Shown: positions 17,543 to 23,279 of the stretch, piece after piece
Layout of the letters: every line of letters starts with the position of its first letter
How positions within the stretch are numbered: the stretch's first letter is position 1
Origin: Bacteroides sp.
GTDB lineage: Bacteria > Bacteroidota > Bacteroidia > Bacteroidales > Muribaculaceae
Assembly (NCBI GenBank): GCA_014802265.1
Contig: JAAVCP010000001.1
Coordinates: forward strand, 1 to 45,446
Direction of reading: 5' to 3'
DNA: 45,446 bases
Program-made: the position numbers and the translations under genes
The notes under the pieces: generated by a model
The model's input: the letters and a program-made list of their open reading frames with translations, nothing else
The model's database searches: none
Told to the model about the DNA's origin: nothing

Positions 17543-17824
17543 TTATAGTATTTGCAGAACGTAGTAAGAGCACCGAGACCTGCGGTAATTACGTTGTGGG
17601 AAAACCCTCTCTTTTCTATTTTTCGACTGATTTTTTCTTGTGGAATATATATCAATATGATTTTCACAACAAACAGGCTGTCCCCACAAGAATGTCAGTG
17701 ATACTGAGGAGTTGTTCCCTCTGGTCGGATACTCAAAAACTTTCCCTTCAAGCAACCGTTGCGCCAAGGCAGCGGTATTTCCGTATCTATTCGGACTTCC
17801 ATTGACAAACAGTATATCAGCCAT
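17543..17824 (-). pseudogene. NAD(P)H-dependent flavodoxin-fold oxidoreductase, truncated
   Basis: The frame starts at ATG 17824, one base after the TGA of the SDR gene, and gives MADILFVNGSPNRYGNTAAL followed by AQRLLEGKVFE. This is the FMN-binding N-terminus (GSPNxxGNT loop) of flavodoxin-like NAD(P)H oxidoreductases, normally about 180-200 residues. After VFE the sequence stops resembling the family (cysteine- and basic-rich tail) and ends at residue 93. The coding capacity for the flavin-binding and nicotinamide half is missing, so this is a decayed gene. It was translationally coupled to the SDR upstream, and the two probably formed one redox operon. Confidence 0.65.
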
Positions 17825-17825
17825 A

Positions 17826-18578
17826 TCAGTCGCCATATCCTCCGTCTACACAATAGTCGCAGCCGGTGATGTAGCTTGCAACTGCATCCGACGCGAGAAA
17901 CAACACAGCCGGGGCTACTTCCTCCACCTTGCCGAAACGTCCAAGAGGAACGCCGGCGGTAACGCGTGCCATGTGCGCATCCTTTCCCTTGCCGTCTATG
18001 CCCAGTTTATCGTAGATAGGCGACTCAATCGGACCGGGTGACATGGAATTGACACGGATACCTAACGGAGCGAATTCCTTTGCCCAAATCTTGGTAAACA
18101 TATCCACGGCGGCTTTGGCTGCACTGTAGACCGACATCTGAATGAGGTGGTTGCGGATAGCCGTGGAGCTGATATTTACGATGTTGCCTTTGCTTGCCTT
18201 AAGCATGGGGAGGGTTTCCAGCACAAGATGGCACACGGCAAAGACATTGATGTCGAATGCCCGGACCACCTCATCCATCGTCTCGTCTTCGAAGGGATGA
18301 ATTGGTGACCACCCTGCGTTGTTCACGAGTACGTCAAGGCGACCGTAGCGGTCGTTTATATCCTTTACAATATTATCGATACCTTCTTCCGTGGTAAGAT
18401 CGGCAACAATATAACTGATTCTGTCGTTTAAGGCGGCTGTCTCCTGAAGGGCTTTTTCTGTACGACCGACAATAAGTACCTCTGCACTTTCTTCCGCAAA
18501 CTGACGTGCGATTTCGCGTCCTATGCCCGAACCTGCCCCGGTAACGAGCACTACCTTATTATTCAATTTAAGATCCAT
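17826..18578 (-). CDS. Short-chain dehydrogenase/reductase (SDR)
   Basis: A 250-residue classical SDR, full length for the family. The cofactor motif is VTGAGSGIGREIA near residue 13 (TGxxxGxG), with VNNAGWSP (NNAG) near 87, the catalytic serine in VNISSTAIRN, and the YxxxK pair in VYSAAKAAVDMF near 152. The C-terminus ends FLASDAVASYITGCDYCVDG, typical of the FabG-like subgroup. It reduces or oxidises an unknown substrate with NAD(P)H. It is the only intact member of a minus-strand redox cluster: truncated flavin reductase and SDR remnants upstream and a truncated flavodoxin-like gene downstream. Confidence 0.9.
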   Translation of the reverse strand: MDLKLNNKVVLVTGAGSGIGREIARQFAEESAEVLIVGRTEKALQETAALNDRISYIVADLTTEEGIDNIVKDINDRYGRLDVLVNNAGWSPIHPFEDETMDEVVRAFDINVFAVCHLVLETLPMLKASKGNIVNISSTAIRNHLIQMSVYSAAKAAVDMFTKIWAKEFAPLGIRVNSMSPGPIESPIYDKLGIDGKGKDAHMARVTAGVPLGRFGKVEEVAPAVLFLASDAVASYITGCDYCVDGGYGD

Positions 18579-18661
18579 AATTGTAGCTTTTTAATTTTCA
18601 TATTTCTGTTTATAAAACAAATATAGTTGGTCAGCGACATCGGCAGTTCGATAAGCAGCCA

Positions 18662-18814
18662 CTATATTTTCTTTGGATGGGTTTCACACATCTCTTGAAG
18701 TATGGCTTCACGTCTTGCAACGAGTATCACTTCAAAACCTTCCTTGCCGAAACGTCTCGCAATCGAGAGACCGAGACCGGATCCGGCACCTATGATAATT
18801 ACTTTTCTTTTCAT
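18662..18814 (-). pseudogene. N-terminal fragment of a second SDR
   Basis: ATG 18814 opens a 50-codon frame starting MKRKVIIIGAGSGLGLSIAR and continuing RFGKEGFEVILVARREAILQE, then stopping at 18664. It is the nucleotide-binding beta-alpha-beta start of an SDR (GxxxGxG), but the rest of the domain, including NNAG and YxxxK, is absent. It lies 84 bases before the intact SDR and differs from it in sequence, so it is a separate, truncated gene rather than a duplicate end. Confidence 0.6.
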
Positions 18815-19027
18815 TGTTACATAGTTTTATATTTCATGATGCAAAATTACAAAGGAAACAAGTCAGACATGTTGTCCTCAGGCTCAAAGACGTGTTGCTC
18901 TCAGGCTCAATTTGATATAATAAAAGCAGACCAAGAACGAATGCATGATCTGCCATTTGGATTATAACCACATCCTGGAGTAATGGGCTTGGAAATGTGC
19001 TATAACTCTTAATATTTCTGTTTTTTA

Positions 19028-19267
19028 TCAATGCATTTTCATGCACTTGCCTATGACGGGACCCATTTCAAGGTAAGAGTATGTAGGCATCTCAAAAAGA
19101 ACAAGATTCAGTTTCGTATAGTCGACATTACCATTTTCATCCAAGGTATTATCCAACACATAGGCGTTCGATATGGAGCAAATGAAGTTGTCAAATCCCT
19201 TCATCTCGAACATCTCCACCACGTTACATTCCATAGTCAGAGGAGTAAGACTCGATGCAATAGACAC
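19028..19267 (-). pseudogene. Flavin reductase-like protein, C-terminal fragment
   Basis: A 79-codon frame ending at TGA 19030 and preceded directly by an in-frame TAA at 19270. The peptide (SLTPLTMECNVVEMFEMKGF, then FICSISNAYVLDN, YTKLNLVLFEMPTYSYLEMG, PVIGKCMKMH) matches my memory of the C-terminal half of the FMN-binding flavin reductase family common in Bacteroides, which is about 190 residues. The first half is missing, so the gene is a remnant. It heads the degraded redox cluster on this strand. Confidence 0.6.
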
Positions 19268-19452
19268 TTATAAAAACTGTACGGATTATAGTTAATTATT
19301 TTGTCGAATACAACTCAATTAAAAACGTTGTTCAGTTACAAATCCCACTATTTTTAGCTAATTTTGTAATTGAAATTATTTCATTGTGACCTTAGTTCAG
19401 ATCAGAAATAAACTTAATAACTTTCTTGGCATAAAAACATGAGACATAAGTC

Positions 19453-19884
19453 ATGAAAAAATTTGGAGGAACAAAATATAAATCCCTGTGGGATAAGACA
19501 ACATGGCTGATAATCGGACTCGTTCTGATTTGCTGTGTTGTGCCCTGTTTTTTAGATGATGGAATCTGGCCGACAATCATAAGCCTTGTAATGCTGGCTT
19601 TTGTGTTACTTACATTTCTCGGCATATATTACCGGATCGACAAAAATAAGCTTGTGGTATATATTTTTTTCATCCCGAATGCTTATCCAATTGACAAAAT
19701 TAAGGAGATAAAGCCTACAAAGAGTGTAATTTCATCGCCTGCAACATCATTGACACACCGCTTGGCAATAACTTTTACTGACCGGAAGATTCTAAAAAGC
19801 TCTACTCCTCTTATTATATCCCCGGTGCGTCAAGATGAATTTATCAGCCAATTAATCTCAATCAATCCCAACATTCAACTTTAG
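19453..19884 (+). CDS. Membrane protein with bacterial PH domain (bPH_6-like)
   Basis: A 143-residue protein with two N-terminal transmembrane helices (TTWLIIGLVLICCVVPCFL and GIWPTIISLVMLAFVLLTFL) followed by a small beta-rich domain. That domain starts IYYRIDKNKLVVYIFF and contains IDKIKEIKPTKSVISSPATS and IISPVRQDEFISQLISINP. The SSPAxS and ISPxxxxEFI words are those of the bacterial PH-like domain formerly called DUF1200. Function is unknown in the family. It stands alone between remnants, with hairpins at 19951-20050 downstream. Confidence 0.75.
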   Translation: MKKFGGTKYKSLWDKTTWLIIGLVLICCVVPCFLDDGIWPTIISLVMLAFVLLTFLGIYYRIDKNKLVVYIFFIPNAYPIDKIKEIKPTKSVISSPATSLTHRLAITFTDRKILKSSTPLIISPVRQDEFISQLISINPNIQL

Positions 19885-20006
19885 CATAGGAAACGCATTA
19901 CCGAAAATCCATCGGCTGTTTCGCATTGGAGTTTGTTATAAAGAATCCCAACGCGCCATATTCCATGTGGCGCGTGAGCCTTCGTGCCTAACTTTGGAGA
20001 TTACAC

Positions 20007-20050
20007 CGGCTGATATGCTCCGAGTCTATAATAACCAAGCATATCAGCCG
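20007..20050 (+). terminator. Hairpin followed by T-rich run, probable terminator
   Basis: A perfect 13-bp stem, CGGCTGATATGCT (20007-20019) with AGCATATCAGCCG (20038-20050), an 18-base loop and ATTCTTTTTA after it. It could end a plus-strand transcript from the PH-domain gene or from a small RNA covering 19940-20050. Confidence 0.5.
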
Positions 20051-20140
20051 ATTCTTTTTATGACTTTTCCAGGGTAGCCGAATGGTGCCATACACGCCAA
20101 AGACATCGAGATTTGCCTTCGACTGCTAATGTCTTTCGCG

Positions 20141-20329
20141 TTAATGCCTGTCCTTGAAATATATTCTTGTAAATGGAATTTTCATTATCTTGACACTATG
20201 TTTTTTACCATTGATGATGTAGATTTCATTTGGGAGATTTGAAACACCTAAACATGATTTCCCTAAATATGCCCCTGACAAAGAATATACCACGAGGTCA
20301 TTGTTCTCATCCTGTCGAACGGGGTACAT
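20141..20329 (-). pseudogene. C-terminal sorting-tail fragment of a secreted protein
   Basis: A 62-codon frame contains LVVYSLSGAYLGKSCLGV and LPNEIYIINGKKHSVKI. This is the VY-x-L-x-G ... G-(I)YIINGKK pattern of the type A C-terminal sorting domain found at the ends of many secreted Bacteroidetes proteins. The frame continues upstream to a TGA about 7 codons before the ATG, and beyond that stop the same frame again looks protein-like (GRLNKAWEQIPKISF). The host protein is lost, so this is read as a remnant. Confidence 0.4.
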
Positions 20330-20740
20330 GTTTTTTTGATAATCGTCTGATATTCAAACTTGGCTAAATGAGATTTTGGGTATTTGTTCCCAAGCCTTAT
20401 TCAATCGCCCTATGACAGTTCGGTTGCTGAAACTATGGGCAGATTGTGTTAGATTTGTGGAGAAGTCATCATGACTTCAAGGTAAGATTGGCTATCGTCC
20501 GTAGATTTTTATAAGTTCAAAGCGAATTTTGACATAACCTTTGGAGCGAAACCGAAGCGTTCTGTCTTAATTCAGATATTTATTTTGTAAATTCACTCTT
20601 GCATAGGCAGGAAATTTTAGACTTTCATCTAATTTAACACAGTTTCATAAGCCTTCCCTTGATACATTGATATAACGAATAGGATTTTTTTATTTTCACC
20701 CAAATTATTTTATCAATTCAGGGATTTAACAATCATACTC

Positions 20741-20771
20741 TTGCGTAGTTCTCAAAAATTCCCTAACTTTG
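20741..20771 (+). promoter_or_regulatory. Promoter of the antitoxin-like gene
   Basis: TTG (20741-20743), a 20-base spacer and TAACTTTG (20764-20771) fit the Bacteroidetes consensus exactly. The ATG follows 20 bases later at 20792. It may also transcribe the LuxR-type gene at 21216. Confidence 0.75.
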
Positions 20772-20791
20772 TATATTAAAGCGTTTTTGAT

Positions 20792-20968
20792 ATGGCAATG
20801 ACAATTAAAACATTACCCAAACTTTGGGGCGAAGATGCTCGAATCTTCACTGAAGAGGTTGAGCGCAACAGCAAATTGCCTACCCCTAAACTCTCGGAAT
20901 CTCAGCGTAAGGTCCTGTCCACCATGTTGGATAGTGCCAGGAATATTTTTCCGCCTCGAAAAGCCTAA
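20792..20968 (+). CDS. Small antitoxin-like protein (58 aa)
   Basis: A 58-residue protein too short for most ORF cut-offs. It begins MAMTIKTLPKLWGEDARIF and ends NIFPPRKA, is charged and helical throughout, and has an ideal promoter 20 bases upstream. The pattern GEDARIFTEEVERNSK resembles, from memory, small antitoxins paired with GNAT acetyltransferase toxins in Bacteroidetes. The next in-frame segment (20969-21106) is a remnant of such an acetyltransferase, which supports the call. No start codon or ribosome signal separates the two frames, so the toxin has lost its N-terminal part. Confidence 0.5.
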   Translation: MAMTIKTLPKLWGEDARIFTEEVERNSKLPTPKLSESQRKVLSTMLDSARNIFPPRKA

Positions 20969-21203
20969 TTGACAGATTTCAATTTTGTAGAAAATGCCCT
21001 TAAATATTGGTTTGTGGATGAAAATAACAAAACGGCATGTCGTTATATGCTTGTAGACGCATACAATAAGGATTTCACAATTCATTATTTTAAACCATTG
21101 GTATAAGACTAAACAAAGCAAAAAGGATGCTTTTGGAATATCAGTAGATGATGAATTGAGAAGTCGTGTTATGTTTTTCGACTTAAAGACTATTTCAGCA
21201 TAA
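20969..21203 (+). pseudogene. GNAT-family acetyltransferase (toxin-like), C-terminal remnant with frameshift
   Basis: Directly after the antitoxin stop, in the same frame, comes TDFNFVENALKYWFVDEN then KTACRYMLVDAYNKDFTIHY, ending at TAA 21104. The adjacent frame then carries KTKQSKKDAFGISVDDELRS RVMFFDLKTISA split across the shift and stops at 21203. The CRYMLVDAYN strand and the closing RVMFFDL strand are those seen at the C-terminus of GNAT toxins. The acetyl-CoA binding part (R/QxxGxG/A) is gone and a frameshift lies near 21104. It is a dead toxin gene behind a still-promoted antitoxin-like gene. Confidence 0.5.
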
Positions 21204-21215
21204 GTTTTTGGAAGC

Positions 21216-21971
21216 ATGAATACTCCTGATGATTTCTTCATAGCTGACAATGAGGTGAAGCTGCCCGAGGAACTTGACTACAGCCGGGTGGTCGAATACA
21301 TACGCTCAGCTGAGGCGTTCTCACGTTCCACCTATCAGAGTGTCTATATAATTGACTATTTCAAGCGGAACTTCCTGTATGTCTCGCCGAATCCGATGTT
21401 CCTATGTGGACTATCACCGGAAGAGATGATGAAATTAGGCTACCGCTTCTATCTTGAATATGTACCGCAGGACGAGCAGCAGCTCCTGCTTGATCTGAAC
21501 CGGGCCGGATTCGCGTTTCAAAGCGCCATCCCGGTTGACGAGCGGAAGGACTGGTATATCCAGTATGATTTCCATATACTGAACGACGGTCATCAGATCC
21601 TTATAAACCATAAACTCACGCCCATTGCCCATACCTCTGACGGTCGTTTATGGCTTGCCTTATGTGTTGTATCGGTTTCCAACCATACCACTCCGGGGCA
21701 TATACAGATGCACCGCGTGGGGTCTCCGGACTTCTTTGAATACAACAGACTTACCCGTAGGTGGGACAGGCGCAGTATGCCGACCCTCACCGATGGGGAG
21801 AAGACAATGATGACCCTTTCGATACAGGGCTTTACCATGACGGAGATAGGCGATAAGATGTGCCTGTCGCCAGAGACCATCAAGAAATACCGAAAGCAGA
21901 TCTTCGAGAAACTTGGGGTGCGCAATATCACGGAGGCTATCATCGCCGCCACAAACAACAAGTTACTCTAA
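21216..21971 (+). CDS. LuxR-type transcriptional regulator with PAS-like sensory domain
   Basis: A 251-residue regulator. Residues 30-150 look like a PAS-type sensory fold (YQSVYIIDYFKRNFLYVSPN, then DEQQLLLDLNR and WYIQYDFHILND). The C-terminal 65 residues are a LuxR/GerE helix-turn-helix: LTDGEKTMMTLSIQGFTMTE, IGDKMCLSPETIKKYRKQIF and EKLGVRNITEAIIAA. It overlaps the minus-strand gene at 21963 tail to tail by nine bases. It is the obvious candidate to bind the paired 18-bp palindromes in the divergent promoter at 22511-22663. It may be co-transcribed from the promoter at 20741. The signal sensed is unknown. Confidence 0.88.
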   Translation: MNTPDDFFIADNEVKLPEELDYSRVVEYIRSAEAFSRSTYQSVYIIDYFKRNFLYVSPNPMFLCGLSPEEMMKLGYRFYLEYVPQDEQQLLLDLNRAGFAFQSAIPVDERKDWYIQYDFHILNDGHQILINHKLTPIAHTSDGRLWLALCVVSVSNHTTPGHIQMHRVGSPDFFEYNRLTRRWDRRSMPTLTDGEKTMMTLSIQGFTMTEIGDKMCLSPETIKKYRKQIFEKLGVRNITEAIIAATNNKLL

Positions 21972-22493
21972 GTTCCTGCATAAGTAGAAACGAGGATAAC
22001 GCTTTACGTCTCTGCCGACAGCGATATTGGCGGCTATCCTCGCACATATATAAGCGACTGTCCTCGATGCAGCATCGCTCGTCCTGTTTTCCTTTATCTT
22101 CGGCAATGCATCATGTAGCCAGTCGCAACCTTCCACGTTCCAGAACGCACAATATCCTGAGATATAGTCCGCAGTCCATTGGCGGACACTCTGTTTCTCA
22201 AGCCAACTCCTATCATCTCCGGGAAACAGGACAATGGCACCCGCCCCATCTACGAAGTCAAAGGGATAAATCACAGGAATATCTCCTATATCAACTGACT
22301 CAGAAGATCCGTCTCCGGTATATTCAATCAAAATCCCGGTATTTTGATCATTAATGATTTCGCTTATTGCGACATCTGCTATATAGCGGAATCCAAGTTT
22401 ACCCAGCTCCTCCTTAATATATGTGATGAGGTCTCCTTTACCGACAATCATTATCCGGCATTCCTTTATCAGCTGTTTTTCTTCGTTTGTCAT
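21963..22493 (-). CDS. Unrecognised 176-aa protein, weak ThiF/E1-like Rossmann resemblance
   Basis: I do not recognise this protein. It opens MTNEEKQLIKECRIMIVGKG, and IMIVGKGDLITYIKEELGKL resembles the first beta-alpha unit of a Rossmann fold without the canonical GxGxxG. A second strand region (IPVIYPFDFVDGAGAIVLFP) and a C-terminal helix rich in alanine (AASRTVAYICARIAANIAVG) recall truncated ThiF/MoeB-like proteins, but there is no ATP-binding arginine finger or catalytic cysteine that I can place. No signal peptide or membrane helix is seen. It is transcribed from the left half of the symmetric promoter and lies next to the LuxR-type gene, so it is likely in that regulon. Confidence 0.6.
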   Translation of the reverse strand: MTNEEKQLIKECRIMIVGKGDLITYIKEELGKLGFRYIADVAISEIINDQNTGILIEYTGDGSSESVDIGDIPVIYPFDFVDGAGAIVLFPGDDRSWLEKQSVRQWTADYISGYCAFWNVEGCDWLHDALPKIKENRTSDAASRTVAYICARIAANIAVGRDVKRYPRFYLCRNLE

Positions 22494-22510
22494 ATCTATC
22501 TATTTTTCTT

Positions 22511-22663
22511 GATGCAAAATTATGTTATATCCAGCCCCTATGCCATACCCCAATGGGTATGTTTCACTTTTGGGTACGAAAAATATGCAACTTTTTTATA
22601 AATACATGCAATCGTACCCTTTTGGGTATGGCATAGGCTGATTCCTAATATTAATTTTGCATC
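22511..22663. promoter_or_regulatory. Symmetric divergent promoter with twin 18-bp palindromic operators
   Basis: GATGCAAAATTA (22511-22522) and TAATTTTGCATC (22652-22663) are exact reverse complements and contain the two -7 elements. Inside them lie palindromes CATACCC-CAAT-GGGTATG (22544-22561) and CGTACCC-TTTT-GGGTATG (22613-22630). Each operator ends 21 bases from its -7 element, replacing the -33 box, so activation from the operator is likely. A further half-site GGGTACG is at 22572-22578. The outer 13-mers CTATGCCATACCC (22538-22550) and GGGTATGGCATAG (22624-22636) also pair exactly. Confidence 0.8.
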
Positions 22664-22685
22664 AGAAATCAGATTCACAAGAAAT

Positions 22686-23056
22686 ATGAAGAAAGTAATT
22701 CTCATACTGACGATATTGATAGTATCGTTAAGTTCATACGCACGGGACATCAAGGGGCGTATCGTAGATGAACAGGGAAATATGGCATCGGTCATAGTGC
22801 TCAGTGTGGACTCTACGCTTGTTTCCTCATCTTTGACTGATGAGAACGGTGTCTTTTTCAGCACGGATGAAGGGAAATTTCATCACCATACTCTACATGG
22901 GATATGAACAGAAGACCATAGAGATAGATACCGACGATCTCGGTACTGTTAAATTCGTACCTGAAGCATCAGTGTTAGGAGAAATTGTAGTAAAGGGTAC
23001 CCCGTCCGATTATCAAGCGTGAAGTAGACAAGATCGTATTCAACATAGCATTATCA
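22686..23056 (+). pseudogene. Outer membrane beta-barrel protein (CarboxypepD_reg/TonB-plug type), N-terminal remnant
   Basis: The frame opens MKKVILILTILIVSLSSYAR, a signal peptide, then DIKGRIVDEQGNMASVIVLS, the CarboxypepD_reg-like domain of Bacteroidetes outer-membrane proteins. A frameshift near 22877 moves the sequence to the frame reading FITILYMGYEQKTIEIDTDD and VLGEIVVKGT. A second shift near 23000 leads to PRPIIKREVDKIVFNI, the start of the TonB plug, as in the intact paralogue at 30341 (LKEIVIVANRPVLKQEPDRI). At about 23056 homology ends abruptly in a transposase remnant. Some 700 residues of barrel are missing. The right half of the twin-operator promoter still drives it. Confidence 0.7.
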
Positions 23057-23057
23057 C

Positions 23058-23275
23058 AAGGAATAACGTCATGGCTCTTTTGGCGCTTAAGGTTTCCCAA
23101 ACAGTTTAGGTGGGTAATAGAAAGAACACTTGCTTGGTTCGACGGATTCCGAAAGCTCACAAGAAACTATGAAGCCTCTGTGAAACTGCTGAAGAGGAGA
23201 TTGACTTCACTTCTATCAAACTTCTCCATAATCATGTCGAATATTAAAAATCATTTAAATTCAAACATATTCTAA
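23058..23275 (+). mobile_element. IS5-family transposase C-terminal remnant
   Basis: In one frame ending at TAA 23275 the peptide reads FPKQFRWVIERTLAWFDGFR then KLTRNYEASVKLLKRRLTSL. The RWVIERT-AWF---RKL--NYE word is the C-terminal signature, with the last catalytic glutamate, of IS5-family (IS427/IS1031-like) transposases. The N-terminal two-thirds and the left end are missing. Its left junction lies inside the broken outer-membrane gene, and its stop is five bases before the next start codon. The exact left boundary is uncertain. Confidence 0.65.
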
Positions 23276-23279
23276 GTAT

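Larger units (their letters stand above)
19885..20791. other. Long non-coding stretch with hairpins, tail fragment and promoter
   Basis: About 900 bases without an intact gene. It contains an 8-bp hairpin ACGCGCCA/TGGCGCGT (19951-19958 and 19968-19975), a 13-bp hairpin at 20007-20050, and an 8-bp inverted pair AAAGACAT and ATGTCTTT near 20099-20135. It also holds a minus-strand secretion-tail fragment (20141-20329) and the promoter of the small antitoxin-like gene (20741-20771). The base composition is AT-rich toward the right. It looks like eroded accessory DNA. Confidence 0.5.

Noticed and set aside
17712..18041. Plus-strand frame of 109 codons antisense to the SDR
   Set aside because: Overlaps an intact SDR on the other strand and is not protein-like.
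20813..21250. Minus-strand open frame of 145 codons over the toxin-antitoxin remnant
   Set aside because: The plus strand has an ideal promoter and a GNAT-like sequence; the minus translation looks like no protein and starts inside the LuxR-type gene.
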